Assembly (NCBI GenBank): GCA_003576695.1
Contig: QOZQ01000003.1
Span: 1 to 64,000 of the forward strand
Origin: Taklimakanibacter lacteus
GTDB lineage: Bacteria > Pseudomonadota > Alphaproteobacteria > Rhizobiales > Aestuariivirgaceae
Direction of reading: 5' to 3'
DNA length: 64,000 bases
The translations under genes and the position numbers were made by a program. The notes beneath the pieces were generated by a model, which was given only the letters and a program-made list of their open reading frames with translations, searched no databases and was not told the DNA's origin. Below, piece after piece: positions 40,630 through 49,714 of the stretch (position 1 is the first letter of the stretch; each line of letters opens with the position of its first letter).

Positions 40630-41682
40630 GTGAATCACCAGCATACGAATCCACTCCTGCCGGGTGTGCCCCTGGCGCTCGGATCCGCGGTCTTGTTCGG
40701 AGCGACGCCGCTGCTCTCCAAGCTGCTCTTGCGGGAGGTCCATCCCTTGGTTCTCGCGGGCCTCCTCTATCTGGGCGCCGGCCTCGGTCTTGCCGTCTAT
40801 CGCGGCCTGCGGCGCGCAACCGACAAGGAGGCTCCGATCGGCGCGCCGGATCTGCCCTGGCTTGCGCTGGCGATCGGCGCCGGGGGCGTCATCGCGCCGC
40901 TTCTGCTCATGCTGGGGCTCACGGCCACGACCGCTTCGAGTGCCGCCCTTCTCCTCAATCTCGAAGGTGTGGCGACGATGGTGATCGCCTGGGTGGTCTA
41001 CAAGGAGAATGTCGACCGCCGCCTGCTCGTCGGAGCCTTCGCCATACTGGCCGGCGCTTGCCTGCTGTCGTGGACGGGGAGCGGGATCGAGATCGACGGC
41101 GGCGCGCTGCTTATCGCCGGAGCCTGTCTCGCCTGGGGGCTCGACAACAATTTCACCCGCCGGATCTCGGGCGGAGATCCGGTGGTCATCGCGATGGCCA
41201 AGGGCCTGGTCGCCGGAACCGTGAACCTGGCGCTCGGGCTCCTCGCCGGCGCATCCTTGCCGGGAGCGCTCACCATGCTCGCTGCCGCCCTGACCGGCTT
41301 CTTCGTGATCGGTGTAAGCCTGGTCGCCTTTATCCTGGCGCTTCGCCATCTCGGCACTGCGCGCACCGGCGCCTATTATTCGCTCGCTCCCTTCCTGGGC
41401 GCGGCGCTCTCCGTCGCCGTTCTGGACGATCCGCTGACGATCAAGCTGCTTTTCGCCGGCGCGCTGATGGCGATTGGCCTGTGGCTGCACCTGACCGAGC
41501 AGCATGATCATGAGCATCATCATGACGCCATCGAGCATGAGCACAGCCATGTGCACGACCCTCATCACCGGCACGCGCATGACGGAGAGGTATCAGAGCC
41601 GCATTCGCACTGGCACCAGCACGCGCCGATGACCCACAAGCATCCGCACTATCCGGACCTGCATCACCGCCACGGTCACTGA
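40630..41682 (+). CDS. EamA transporter with a large histidine-rich C-terminal tail
   Basis: This 350-residue protein has ten hydrophobic helices of the EamA/DMT type in about residues 10-285. After the last helix the final ~62 residues contain about 24 histidines with Asp and Glu (for example HDHEHHHD and HSHVHDPHHRHAHD). Such tails in transporters usually bind Ni, Zn or Co and may sense or buffer the metal. The start is GTG at 40630, giving MNHQHTNPLLPG. The gene is convergent with mgtE. I would guess it exports a divalent metal or its chelate; family members usually carry organic solutes. Confidence 0.88.
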   Translation: MNHQHTNPLLPGVPLALGSAVLFGATPLLSKLLLREVHPLVLAGLLYLGAGLGLAVYRGLRRATDKEAPIGAPDLPWLALAIGAGGVIAPLLLMLGLTATTASSAALLLNLEGVATMVIAWVVYKENVDRRLLVGAFAILAGACLLSWTGSGIEIDGGALLIAGACLAWGLDNNFTRRISGGDPVVIAMAKGLVAGTVNLALGLLAGASLPGALTMLAAALTGFFVIGVSLVAFILALRHLGTARTGAYYSLAPFLGAALSVAVLDDPLTIKLLFAGALMAIGLWLHLTEQHDHEHHHDAIEHEHSHVHDPHHRHAHDGEVSEPHSHWHQHAPMTHKHPHYPDLHHRHGH

Positions 41683-41706
41683 TGGATCGAGGAGGGGAGA
41701 GCTGTC

Positions 41707-42882
41707 CTAAAGCACCAATATGGTCGCAAGCAGCAGCATCAGCCCCATGCCGGCGATATCGGTGCCGGTGGTGAGGAAGATGCTGGACGCGGTGGCCGGG
41801 TCCGCACCGAACCGCCTGAGCGTCAGCGGCACCAGCACGCCGAAGAGCCCCGAGGCCATGCAGGCGCCGGTCATGGCGAGAAGGATGACGAGGCCAAGCA
41901 TCACCGCCTGGCCTGGGCTGTCGCCGCCCGAGGTCCAGTACATCGCCAGGCCCGCGACGATGCCCGTGAACAGGCCGTTCATCGCCCCCAGGATCAGTTC
42001 CTTGCTGAGCAGCTTGCGCACCGGATAGCCGTCCATGTCGCCCAAAGTCATGCCGCGCAAGGTGATGGCCAGCGCCTGGCATCCGGTATTGCCGCTTTGC
42101 CCGGCCAGGATGGGCAGGAAGGCCGCCAGCGCCACGATCTGGGTGATGGTGCCCTCGAACAGGCTCACCACGAAACCCGCCAGGAAGGCGGTCAGCAGAT
42201 TCACCTGCAGCCAGTGATGGCGCATCTTGAAGGACTGCCAGATGCTCGTATAGAGGCGCTCCTCCTTGTCGACACCGACCATCTGGCCCGATTGCGCGCT
42301 GATCTCGATCGCCTGGCGCTCGAACAGGCGCCAGCCGCGCACCACCCCGATCACATGACGGTCGGCATCGACGACGGGGTAGACCGGATAGTGCCGATGG
42401 ATGGCCGCCTTGACGGCCGAGGCGAGATCCATATCCGTGGTCAGCGCGAAGGGCTCGGGCAGCATCACATCGCGCAGCGTCTGGCTCGGCTCTGCCAGGA
42501 TCAGATCGCGGATGACGGTCAGGCCGATGAGCTTGTCATTCGCATCCGTGACATAGAGATAGGTGATCTGCTGCGGCGTTGCGTGATTGCGCAGGAAGGC
42601 GATCGCTTGCTCCACGGTCGTCGACTGCGGCAGCACCGCGAGCGCCGGATCGATCATCTCGCCGACCGTGTTCTCGACGACCTCCGCCTGGGATTCGGAT
42701 GCCTGCAGTTGAATGTCCGGCGGCAGATAGGCCTTGACCCGGTCGGCGACGATGGGCGGCAGCTCGGCCAGCACCGCGCCGATGCGCTCGGGCGTTTCCC
42801 TGGCCAGCATCTGGGCTGCGTCCATGGGCACGCGCCCGCGCACCGCTCGCACCAGGAAGGCAATGTCGTCTCGCTCGCTCAT
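41707..42882 (-). CDS. mgtE: Magnesium transporter MgtE
   Basis: This 391-residue protein is a Mg2+ channel of the MgtE family. It has an N-terminal helical domain, two CBS domains (residues ~70-190; VIRDLILAEPSQTLRDVM and RHYPVYPVVDADRHVIG), and a five-helix membrane domain with AAFLPILAGQSGNTGCQAL. The start at 42882 has a clear GGGAGAAG ribosome binding site. CBS domains close the channel at high Mg2+. A Mg2+ riboswitch was sought upstream but not recognised. Confidence 0.95.
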   Translation of the reverse strand: MSERDDIAFLVRAVRGRVPMDAAQMLARETPERIGAVLAELPPIVADRVKAYLPPDIQLQASESQAEVVENTVGEMIDPALAVLPQSTTVEQAIAFLRNHATPQQITYLYVTDANDKLIGLTVIRDLILAEPSQTLRDVMLPEPFALTTDMDLASAVKAAIHRHYPVYPVVDADRHVIGVVRGWRLFERQAIEISAQSGQMVGVDKEERLYTSIWQSFKMRHHWLQVNLLTAFLAGFVVSLFEGTITQIVALAAFLPILAGQSGNTGCQALAITLRGMTLGDMDGYPVRKLLSKELILGAMNGLFTGIVAGLAMYWTSGGDSPGQAVMLGLVILLAMTGACMASGLFGVLVPLTLRRFGADPATASSIFLTTGTDIAGMGLMLLLATILVL

Positions 42883-43080
42883 GAACTTCTCCCGAATTCC
42901 CGGCTTCCGCCATGCCGGGCAAAAGACAATCGCCCAACTCATTCCGGACCTTAACCATAGCCGCGGGCTTCGAAATGTTACAATCTCTTTAGTCGGACCG
43001 AGGGGTGGGAATTGATCGTTCCCAATATTCTGCCTTCCTTCGGAGTTGCCAAATCCCGGGTGAACCGGGATAATCCGCCA

Positions 43081-43410
43081 ATGAGCAGCCTGCGGTCCTT
43101 CCGGGTCTTTGCGGTCGTCGCGATCATCGCCATGATCCTGGCGGTTTTTGCCCCCTTTGCCGCTGCCCCGCAGGCAGGAGGCTCCGAAAATCAGAGCCGC
43201 CAGATCGCCGCTCAGCCGCGCATGATGGATTGCGAGATGTGTCCCAAGGCCGATATGGCGCTGACGGGATGCCCTCAGATGACCTGCCAGATGGCCACCG
43301 CCGAGATGAGCATTGCTCACATCGTCATGTCCGAAAAGGTCCGCTATGCGACCGTCGCCGCGACGCGTCCGAGCGAATGGCTGACGGTGCCGCCGGTTTC
43401 ACCCGGATAA
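43081..43410 (+). CDS. Cys/Met-rich exported protein, metal module gene 1
   Basis: This 109-residue protein has an N-terminal hydrophobic signal (FAVVAIIAMILAVFAPFAAA). The mature part holds closely spaced cysteines and methionines (MMDCEMCPKADMALTGCPQM and TCQMATAEM), a pattern seen in copper-binding periplasmic proteins. No family was recognised. It is the first of a run of five exported proteins on the same strand. The start at 43081 is preferred over an upstream TTG because it gives the signal peptide. Confidence 0.7.
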   Translation: MSSLRSFRVFAVVAIIAMILAVFAPFAAAPQAGGSENQSRQIAAQPRMMDCEMCPKADMALTGCPQMTCQMATAEMSIAHIVMSEKVRYATVAATRPSEWLTVPPVSPG

Positions 43411-43500
43411 GGCCTGTCGAGCCCATGTCCGTCTCTGGCGGACAACGGAAATGGGCTGCGAGCCGTTCGCCATCAGCCAAATCATCCGGAGACCGTCAGC

Positions 43501-44067
43501 ATGACTGACTTTGCTCTCACCATCGCGACGCGGCGCGGGGCGATCTGTCTCGGCCTCGCCGCCACCCTCAATCTCGCCTTGCCCGGCGCCGCAAGCGCCG
43601 CCGCGGACGAGATTTCGAAACGTTTCAGGTTTCTCGCCGGGAACGGGAATTCAAACTGCTCGCAGAGCTTTCTCGACTCCATTGCGTCGATGCCGGATAC
43701 GGCGCGGCTGCAAGGCTCATGCTGCGGGCCGATGGACCTCCATCGCTATCGCGAGCAGATCGCGGGCCTGCAGGCTCATATGGCCATCGCGGAGATACCA
43801 CCGGACCCTTACGATATCGAGGCCGGACACGCGAAACGGCTTTTGGCCGCCTACGGGATTCAGCTCGGGCCGGAGCAGCAGAAGGCCTATGACCAGGCGA
43901 TGGACCTGTCCTCCGAGAAGGGCCCCTGCTGCTGCCGGTGCTGGCGCTGGCATGTCTATGGCGGTCTCGGAAAATTGCTCGTCCGCGATCGGGGATTCGG
44001 TGGCCCGGAACTCGCCCATGTCTGGGACCTGTCCGACGGATGCGGCGGCGCAGACCATGTTCACTGA
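43501..44067 (+). CDS. Cysteine-rich exported protein with GPCCCRCWRWHVYGG motif
   Basis: This 188-residue protein has a signal peptide (…LPGAASAAAD) and a conserved Cys/Trp cluster GPCCCRCWRWHVYGGLGKLL near residues 138-162. An earlier pair, GSCCGPMDLH, is at about residue 72. The four close cysteines look like a metal site. I recall homologues near copper and cytochrome genes but cannot name a function. It precedes the BNR-repeat protein by 33 bp with a ribosome binding site in the gap. Confidence 0.75.
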   Translation: MTDFALTIATRRGAICLGLAATLNLALPGAASAAADEISKRFRFLAGNGNSNCSQSFLDSIASMPDTARLQGSCCGPMDLHRYREQIAGLQAHMAIAEIPPDPYDIEAGHAKRLLAAYGIQLGPEQQKAYDQAMDLSSEKGPCCCRCWRWHVYGGLGKLLVRDRGFGGPELAHVWDLSDGCGGADHVH

Positions 44068-44100
44068 TCTCCTGCAACAGATTTCCACGGAGTCCTCCTC

Positions 44101-44985
44101 ATGAAACTGGTATTCCCGGTCGACAGGCTCGCGGTCTCAGCGCTCGCGAGCTTCTTCGCTGTTGCCGCCGTCGCGCCGGCGACCGCCGAGTCGCTCGCCG
44201 AGCTGGCGCAGCACACGCACTATCATGGCATTGCCTTCGCCCGGTCGGGGTCGGCTGTCCTGCTGCTCGCATCGCATCACGGCATGTTCGCGCTTGCCGC
44301 CGACGGGAGCGCGACACGCGTCTCGCCGGTTCAGGATTTCATGGGCTTCTCGCCTGATCCGGCAGACGCGCTGAGCTATTATGCCAGCGGCCATCCGGCG
44401 GGCGGTGGCAATTCAGGCTTCCTGCATTCCTCCGATGGCGGGGCCACATGGAAGCAGCTGTCGCCTGGTGTCGATGGACCGGTCGACTTCCACCAGATGG
44501 ATGTAAGCTCCCGCGATCCGAAGACCATCTATGGCAGCTATGGCCAGATCCAGGTCAGCCGCGATGGCGGATCGACATGGGCCATCACCGGCAATCCTCC
44601 CGACAAGCTCATCGCCATCGCCGCCTCGTCGCTCAAAAGCCAACGTCTCTATGCGGCGACGCAGGACGGGCTTCATGTATCGGAAGATGCGGGCGCCTCA
44701 TGGACGGCGCTGGCCTTCGAGGGCGAGGTGGTGAGCACGGTGAAGGTCGGCTCCGGCAATGTCCTCTATGTCTTTGTCCTGGGGCGCGGGCTGATGCGGA
44801 CAGTCGAGGACGGCGGCGGCGAATGGACTCCGCTTTCGAATGATTTCGGCGACGCCATCCCCCTGCATCTGGCGATCGACGGCAGGAATGACCAGCATCT
44901 CGCGCTGACGACTCACGCCAATGACGTCCTGGAAAGTCTGGACGGCGGAGCCTCATGGCGCTCGTTCGGCAAGAGAACCGATTGA
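44101..44985 (+). CDS. Exported BNR/Asp-box repeat protein (F510_1955-like)
   Basis: This 294-residue protein has a signal peptide followed by a beta-propeller with at least four Asp-box repeats: SSDGGATW, SRDGGSTW, SEDAGASW and SLDGGASW. These resemble sialidase or photosystem-assembly propellers. The N-terminal HTHYHGIAFA and ASHHGMF segments contain clustered histidines. NCBI-style names for this family are F510_1955 glycosylhydrolase, but no catalytic evidence is visible. It is read into by the next gene (stop and ATG share one base). Confidence 0.82.
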   Translation: MKLVFPVDRLAVSALASFFAVAAVAPATAESLAELAQHTHYHGIAFARSGSAVLLLASHHGMFALAADGSATRVSPVQDFMGFSPDPADALSYYASGHPAGGGNSGFLHSSDGGATWKQLSPGVDGPVDFHQMDVSSRDPKTIYGSYGQIQVSRDGGSTWAITGNPPDKLIAIAASSLKSQRLYAATQDGLHVSEDAGASWTALAFEGEVVSTVKVGSGNVLYVFVLGRGLMRTVEDGGGEWTPLSNDFGDAIPLHLAIDGRNDQHLALTTHANDVLESLDGGASWRSFGKRTD

Positions 44986-45434
44986 TGCGGCGCCCCGCGC
45001 TCCGGGGACTGGCTCTTCTGGCGGCCGTGGCGGCGCTCGTCGCCTTTCGCATCTCTGCGAAGGGGGATGGTCTCGATGACAAGCGGATCGCTCTTGGCCG
45101 GGCCCTCTATGACGCGCAGTGCGCGCGCTGCCACGGCAAGAGTCTCGAAGGGCAGGCCGATTGGCAGACCCGCTTGCCCAATGGGCGCCTGCCGGCGCCG
45201 CCGCATGATGCGTCCGGCCACACCTGGCATCATCCGGACAAGGTATTGGCCGGCATCACCAAGCATGGGCTGAAGCCCTATGCGGGGGAGGACTATGAGA
45301 GCGACATGCCGGCCTTCGCCGGCGTGCTTGGCGATGAGGAGATCGCGGCGGTCATCGCCTTCATCAAGAGCACGTGGCCGGAAAGAGAGAGACAGTATCA
45401 GGAACGTCTGAATGGGAGGACCGGCGGGCAATGA
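44985..45434 (+). CDS. Periplasmic class I cytochrome c
   Basis: This 149-residue protein has an N-terminal signal anchor and one haem c site, CARCH in LYDAQCARCHGKSLEG. The distal Met ligand is likely in YESDMPAFAG. It shares a base with the stop of the propeller gene, so they are translated together. It may carry electrons for an oxidation step in this exported module or to the oxidase. Which one is not clear. Confidence 0.9.
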   Translation: MRRPALRGLALLAAVAALVAFRISAKGDGLDDKRIALGRALYDAQCARCHGKSLEGQADWQTRLPNGRLPAPPHDASGHTWHHPDKVLAGITKHGLKPYAGEDYESDMPAFAGVLGDEEIAAVIAFIKSTWPERERQYQERLNGRTGGQ

Positions 45435-45483
45435 CAGCCTTGGCCGCAAATCCGCAAGTCCAAGCTCGCAACAGGAGAACAAC

Positions 45484-46062
45484 ATGCGAAAATTCGTAAA
45501 ACTTCTCATCGTGGCCGCTCTGCCGCCTCTGGCCACCCTGATCGCGCCGTTGCCGGGCGTTGCGCAGGAACAGAAGCCTTACTCGGGTCTTGAGACGCGC
45601 GGGATCAAGGCGCTCTCAGACCAGCAAGTCGCCGATCTGAGCGCCGGACGTGGAGCAGGCTTTGCGCTCTCGGCTGAACTCAACGGCTATCCGGGCCCGG
45701 CCCATGTTCTTGAAAATGCCGATGCCCTGATGCTCACGCCAAGCCAGAGAGAGCTCACCCGATCGCTATTCGCTTCCATGAAGCGTGAGGCGATTCCGCT
45801 TGGAAGGCGCCTGATCGAGCAGGAGGCGGAGCTCGACCGGCTGTTTGCCACCCTGGCGATCACGCCTGCCAGTCTTGAAGCGGCGACACAGGCCATTGGA
45901 CAGACTGAGGCGGATCTCCGCCAGACGCATCTCAAATATCATCTATCGATGATAGGGGTGCTTTCCAAAGAGCAGGTGTCCCGCTACGGCGAGCTGAGAG
46001 GCTATGCCTCGCGCGAAGGCTCGAACCCGCATCATCAGCATGCGCCCAAGGCAAATGAATGA
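45484..46062 (+). CDS. Exported Spy/CpxP-like helical protein
   Basis: This 192-residue protein has a signal peptide (…PLPGVAQEQK). The rest is mostly helical with repeated leucine and charged positions (TPSQRELTRSLFASMKREA and QEAELDRLFATLAI), ending with a His-rich tail (NPHHQHAPK). Spy/CpxP-type proteins act as periplasmic chaperones or metal-stress buffers. The start at 45484 has an AGGAGAACAAC ribosome binding site. It is the last gene of the run of five. Confidence 0.8.
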   Translation: MRKFVKLLIVAALPPLATLIAPLPGVAQEQKPYSGLETRGIKALSDQQVADLSAGRGAGFALSAELNGYPGPAHVLENADALMLTPSQRELTRSLFASMKREAIPLGRRLIEQEAELDRLFATLAITPASLEAATQAIGQTEADLRQTHLKYHLSMIGVLSKEQVSRYGELRGYASREGSNPHHQHAPKANE

Positions 46063-46121
46063 GGCGATTGCCGGGATCGAACTCGGCGTTGGACTGAAGC
46101 GAGGAGCCGGCGTCCGCGGCC

Positions 46122-46736
46122 CTATTTGCCGAGAATAGGATCGATGATGCTTTTGATGGTGGCGATATCGCGCTCGCCGGTGAGGCGCTCGCCATTGATG
46201 AACAAGGTGGGGGTGCTGGTCACGCCGAACTCCTTGGCGGCCTTGTTCCTGATGGCCAGGATCCCTTCGGCCAGTTCGCGACTGTCGAGGCAGTCATCGA
46301 AAGAAACGGGGATGAATCCCGAGAACCGCGCCACTTTGCGCAGGCCGGTGGCGGGCTTCTTCGTCCATGCGTCCTGCGTCTCGAACAGGGCGTCGATGAT
46401 TGCGAAGAACTTCTCCTTCGGCGCGCAGCGCGCCAGCATGGAGGCGGCCAGAGACGCCTTGTCGAGCGGATACTCCCGCAATACGAAACGGATCCTGCCG
46501 TGATCGATGTAATCGCGCCTGAGGACGGAGAAGGTCTCCTTGTGGAAGGTCGCGCAGTGCGAGCAGGACGCGCTGTAATATTCGATGATCGTGACCTTGG
46601 CATCTTCGGGGCCGAGCGCCATTTCCCCGATACCCGGCGGGTCATTCAGGCTCTTGAGATCGAGCGCCAGGCTCGCCCCGCTGAGACCCACGATCAGCAG
46701 GAATGCCGCGACGACGGAGAGGAGGCGGTATCTCAC
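46122..46736 (-). CDS. DsbA-family periplasmic thiol-disulfide oxidoreductase
   Basis: This 204-residue protein has a signal peptide and a DsbA thioredoxin fold. The active site is CSHC in [18 protein letters not shown]. The cis-proline loop is [10 protein letters not shown]. It would form or isomerise disulfides in the periplasm. Its start overlaps the moaA stop (ATGA), so it is the second gene of a moaA operon on the minus strand, which is unusual. It is convergent with the Spy-like gene. Confidence 0.93.
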   Translation of the reverse strand: MRYRLLSVVAAFLLIVGLSGASLALDLKSLNDPPGIGEMALGPEDAKVTIIEYYSASCSHCATFHKETFSVLRRDYIDHGRIRFVLREYPLDKASLAASMLARCAPKEKFFAIIDALFETQDAWTKKPATGLRKVARFSGFIPVSFDDCLDSRELAEGILAIRNKAAKEFGVTSTPTLFINGERLTGERDIATIKSIIDPILGK

Positions 46737-47764
46737 CCGCCGGTGACGCTCATATGGCGCGACAGCGCCGGTTTGTTGTGGCGCCGGTCGATGATGAAAT
46801 CATGCCCTTTGGGCTTGCGCGAGATCGCTTCATCGATCGCCTGATTGATGAGGTCATTGCCTTCCGACGCGCGCAAGGGCGCGCGCAGATCGGCGGCATC
46901 CTCCTGGCCCAGGCACATATAGAGCGTGCCGGTGCAGGTGAGGCGCACGCGGTTGCAGCTCTCGCAGAAATTATGGGTGAGCGGCGTGATGAAGCCGAGC
47001 CGCCCGCCGGTCTCCTTCACTTCCACATAGCGCGCCGGGCCGCCGGTCTTGTAGGGAATGTCCTCGAGCGTGAACTGGTCGAGGAGCTCAGCGCGCAGCA
47101 CTGACAAGGGCAGATACTGGTCGGTGCGGTCGCCATCGATATCGCCGAGCGGCATCGTCTCGATCAGGGTGAGGTCCATGCCCTCGCCATGCGCCCAGCG
47201 GATCATCTCGGGGATCTCGTCGTCATTGACACCCTTGAGCGCCACCGCATTGATCTTGATCGCAAGTCCCGCTTTCTGCGCCGCGGCGATGCCGTCCTTC
47301 ACCTTCCTGAGATCGCCCCAGCGCGTGATGGTGCGGAACTTCCGCTCGTCCAGCGTGTCGACCGACACATTGATGCGCCGCACCCCATGCGCATGGAGCT
47401 CGCCGGCATAGCGGGCGAGCTGGCTGCCATTGGTGGTGAGGGTGAGCTCTTCCAGGGCCTTCGACTGCACATGCCGGCCCAAAGCTTCGATGAGCGACAT
47501 CACATTGCGCCGCACCAGCGGCTCGCCGCCGGTGAGCCTGATCTTGCGCACGCCGCGCCCGATGAAGGCGGTGCAGACCCGCTCCAGCTCCTCGAGCGTC
47601 AGCAGGTCCTTCTTGGGGAGAAACGTCATGTCCTCCGCCATGCAATAGACGCAGCGGAAGTCGCAGCGGTCCGTCACCGACACACGCAGATAGGTGACGT
47701 GCCGGCCAAAGGGGTCAACCAGGGCTGGTCCGGCAACGCCGGGGCGCGATATTGGAGTATTCAT
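46733..47764 (-). CDS. moaA: GTP 3',8-cyclase MoaA
   Basis: This 343-residue radical SAM enzyme makes the first intermediate of molybdenum cofactor. The [4Fe-4S] motif is CDFRCVYC near the N-terminus, and the C-terminal cluster cysteines are in [15 protein letters not shown]. The protein ends with the essential Gly-Gly (MSVTGG). The start at 47764 gives the usual [11 protein letters not shown]-terminus. Molybdenum cofactor is needed by AioA, though it is used by other enzymes too. It is followed with overlap by the DsbA-like gene. Confidence 0.97.
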   Translation of the reverse strand: MNTPISRPGVAGPALVDPFGRHVTYLRVSVTDRCDFRCVYCMAEDMTFLPKKDLLTLEELERVCTAFIGRGVRKIRLTGGEPLVRRNVMSLIEALGRHVQSKALEELTLTTNGSQLARYAGELHAHGVRRINVSVDTLDERKFRTITRWGDLRKVKDGIAAAQKAGLAIKINAVALKGVNDDEIPEMIRWAHGEGMDLTLIETMPLGDIDGDRTDQYLPLSVLRAELLDQFTLEDIPYKTGGPARYVEVKETGGRLGFITPLTHNFCESCNRVRLTCTGTLYMCLGQEDAADLRAPLRASEGNDLINQAIDEAISRKPKGHDFIIDRRHNKPALSRHMSVTGG

Positions 47765-48081
47765 AACGCCCCGAATGTCGGGCTTTGCCCGGCCAACGTC
47801 AAGGGCGGGCGTGAGATGGCCTCGGCCATGATGCCGGTCGGGGGCGGGCGGCAAGCCGGCTGGCGGCGCCCGAGGCGCCAGCCGGGCGGTCGGCACCCGG
47901 GCAGGCCATGCGCATGGCCATGGAAAAATGGCGGAAAAGCCCGCAATGGCGACGGGGATCGGAATCCCCCAATGCCGTTTTGGCAGCAGTCGCAGCCGCG
48001 AGTCGGCTTTGCGCCTTTACCTGACCGTCATGGAGGCCATATGATCGAACCGACAAGGCATCGGCCGCGATTCGAGGTTCC
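47765..48081. other. GC-rich divergent spacer with a strong hairpin
   Basis: CCGGCTGGCG (47856-47865) and CGCCAGCCGG (47876-47885) form a perfect 10-bp stem, with further GC-rich inverted words around. It separates moaA from the divergent DUF1194 gene. A molybdenum-cofactor riboswitch was looked for and not recognised. The region is otherwise without a gene. Confidence 0.55.
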
Positions 48082-48789
48082 ATGCCCAAGCGAGGTGTAC
48101 TGGCGCTTTTTTGCCTGTTGTTCGGCCTCACACTGGTGAATGTTCCGGGCCGTGCCCCGCTTTTTGCGCAAGCGCCCGAAGTGGATATGGCCCTCGTCCT
48201 CGCCATCGACTGCTCCTTCAGCGTCGATGCCAACGAGTTCCGCTTGCAGATGCGGGGCCTGGGCCAGGCCTTCATGCGCCCGGAGGTGAAGGAGGCGATA
48301 GCCAAGGGCCCGAATGGCCGGATCGCCGTCATTGCCATGCAGTGGTCGGACGAGGCCAATCAGATGGTGATCATCCCCTGGACCATCCTCGCCACCGACA
48401 AGGATGCCGATCGTCTCGGCGCGGCACTCACCGAGATTCCGCGCCGCCTCGCCGAAGGCGGGACCTCGATCTCGATGGCGCTCGAATATGGGGCCGCCCT
48501 CCTGGCATCGGCCCCGCCGACCCAGCGCCAGGTGATCGATATCTCCTCCGATGGGCGCAACAATATCGGCCCGCCGGTGGCGCTGTCGCGCAATAAGGTG
48601 GTCAAGATGGGGATCACCATCAATGCGCTCACCATCCTCAATGAGTGGCCGACGCTCGATAAATATTTCGAGGAGAATGTCGTGGGCGGGCAGGGCAATT
48701 TCGTCATTCCGGCGGATGACTATGCGGCCTATTCGGAAGCGATCTATAAGAAGCTCCTGCGTGAAATAACGGGGCCCGGTATCTCCTGA
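48082..48789 (+). CDS. DUF1194 exported von Willebrand-like protein
   Basis: This 235-residue protein has a signal peptide to about LFAQAPEV. The domain begins MALVLAIDCSFSVDANEF, where D-x-S-x-S is a MIDAS-type metal site. Later parts GGTSISMALEYGAALL and DISSDGRNNIG also match von Willebrand A-like folds. DUF1194 members are common in alphaproteobacteria but have no defined role. The stop shares a base with the next start codon. Confidence 0.92.
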   Translation: MPKRGVLALFCLLFGLTLVNVPGRAPLFAQAPEVDMALVLAIDCSFSVDANEFRLQMRGLGQAFMRPEVKEAIAKGPNGRIAVIAMQWSDEANQMVIIPWTILATDKDADRLGAALTEIPRRLAEGGTSISMALEYGAALLASAPPTQRQVIDISSDGRNNIGPPVALSRNKVVKMGITINALTILNEWPTLDKYFEENVVGGQGNFVIPADDYAAYSEAIYKKLLREITGPGIS

Positions 48790-49712
48790 TGCGGTTTGTC
48801 ACTTCCGAAGAGGTCCACCGCCTGTGCGTGTGGACGAAGCTCTGCGATGCCCTGCACGAAGCCCACAAGGGGCCTGAGCCCAAGGTCGACCGTTCCCAGC
48901 TCTATGCAGAGCGGGGGGCTTTCCGCGAGACCTATTTCAACCTGCCGGCCTGGCAGCCGGGTGTCGCCATGGGCACCAAGGTCGTCACCGTCTTTCCGGG
49001 CAACAGGGACCTGCCGGCCATCCAGGCGCTTTATCCGCTGTTCGATGGCAAGACCGGCGAACCGCTGGCCGTCCTCGACGGCACGGCTCTGACTTATCGC
49101 AAGACGGCGGCCGATTCAGCGCTCGGCGCCCGGCTTCTCGCCAGTCCTGAGCCCCGCATCCTGGTGATGGTGGGAGCAGGCGGCCTGTCGCCCTATCTCA
49201 TCGACGCACACCGCGCCATCCACCCGTCGATCGAGAAGGTCTTCATCTGGAACCGCGACCGCGGCAAGGCGGTGAAGCTTGCCGAGGCGGTCGGGGCCGA
49301 GATGACGGATGATCTCGAGACAGTCGTGCGCCAGGCGGATATCGTGAGCTGCGCCACCGCCGCGACGACGCCGCTGGTCAAAGGCGAATGGCTGAAACCG
49401 GGCTCTCATCTCGACCTCGTTGGCAGCTTCACGCCCGAGATGCGCGAATGCGATGACGCGGCGGTCAGCCGCGCCCGCCTCTTCGTCGACAGCCGCTGGT
49501 TCGCCATCGACCAGCCTGGTGATCTGGCTGATCCCTTGCGGCGCGGCGTCATTCGACGCCAAGATATCGAAGCTGATCTGTTTGAGCTCTGCCGCGATGG
49601 CTACGCGGTGAACCGCAGACCGGGCGACATCACGCTGTTCAAGAATGGCGGCGGCGCCCATCTCGATCTGTTCACCGCCTTGTTCATCTGGCGCAACCTT
49701 GGGACGACGTAG
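48789..49712 (+). CDS. Ornithine cyclodeaminase/mu-crystallin-family enzyme
   Basis: This 307-residue NAD(P)-binding protein has the family pattern MGTKVVTVFPGN, LTYRKTAADSALGARLL and a Rossmann segment LVMVGAGGLSPYLIDAHR. Members act as ornithine cyclodeaminase, ketimine reductase or alanine dehydrogenase. It is coupled to the preceding gene (one-base overlap) and only 2 bp before the DddP-like gene. This suggests work in the same degradative route. The substrate is unknown. Confidence 0.9.
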   Translation: MRFVTSEEVHRLCVWTKLCDALHEAHKGPEPKVDRSQLYAERGAFRETYFNLPAWQPGVAMGTKVVTVFPGNRDLPAIQALYPLFDGKTGEPLAVLDGTALTYRKTAADSALGARLLASPEPRILVMVGAGGLSPYLIDAHRAIHPSIEKVFIWNRDRGKAVKLAEAVGAEMTDDLETVVRQADIVSCATAATTPLVKGEWLKPGSHLDLVGSFTPEMRECDDAAVSRARLFVDSRWFAIDQPGDLADPLRRGVIRRQDIEADLFELCRDGYAVNRRPGDITLFKNGGGAHLDLFTALFIWRNLGTT

Positions 49713-49714
49713 CC

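Noticed and set aside
42883-43080. Magnesium riboswitch upstream of mgtE
   Set aside because: The leader before the mgtE start is short and no M-box or ykkC-like core was found.
47765-48081. Molybdenum-cofactor riboswitch upstream of moaA
   Set aside because: Only GC-rich hairpins are seen, and no match to the conserved core could be recognised.
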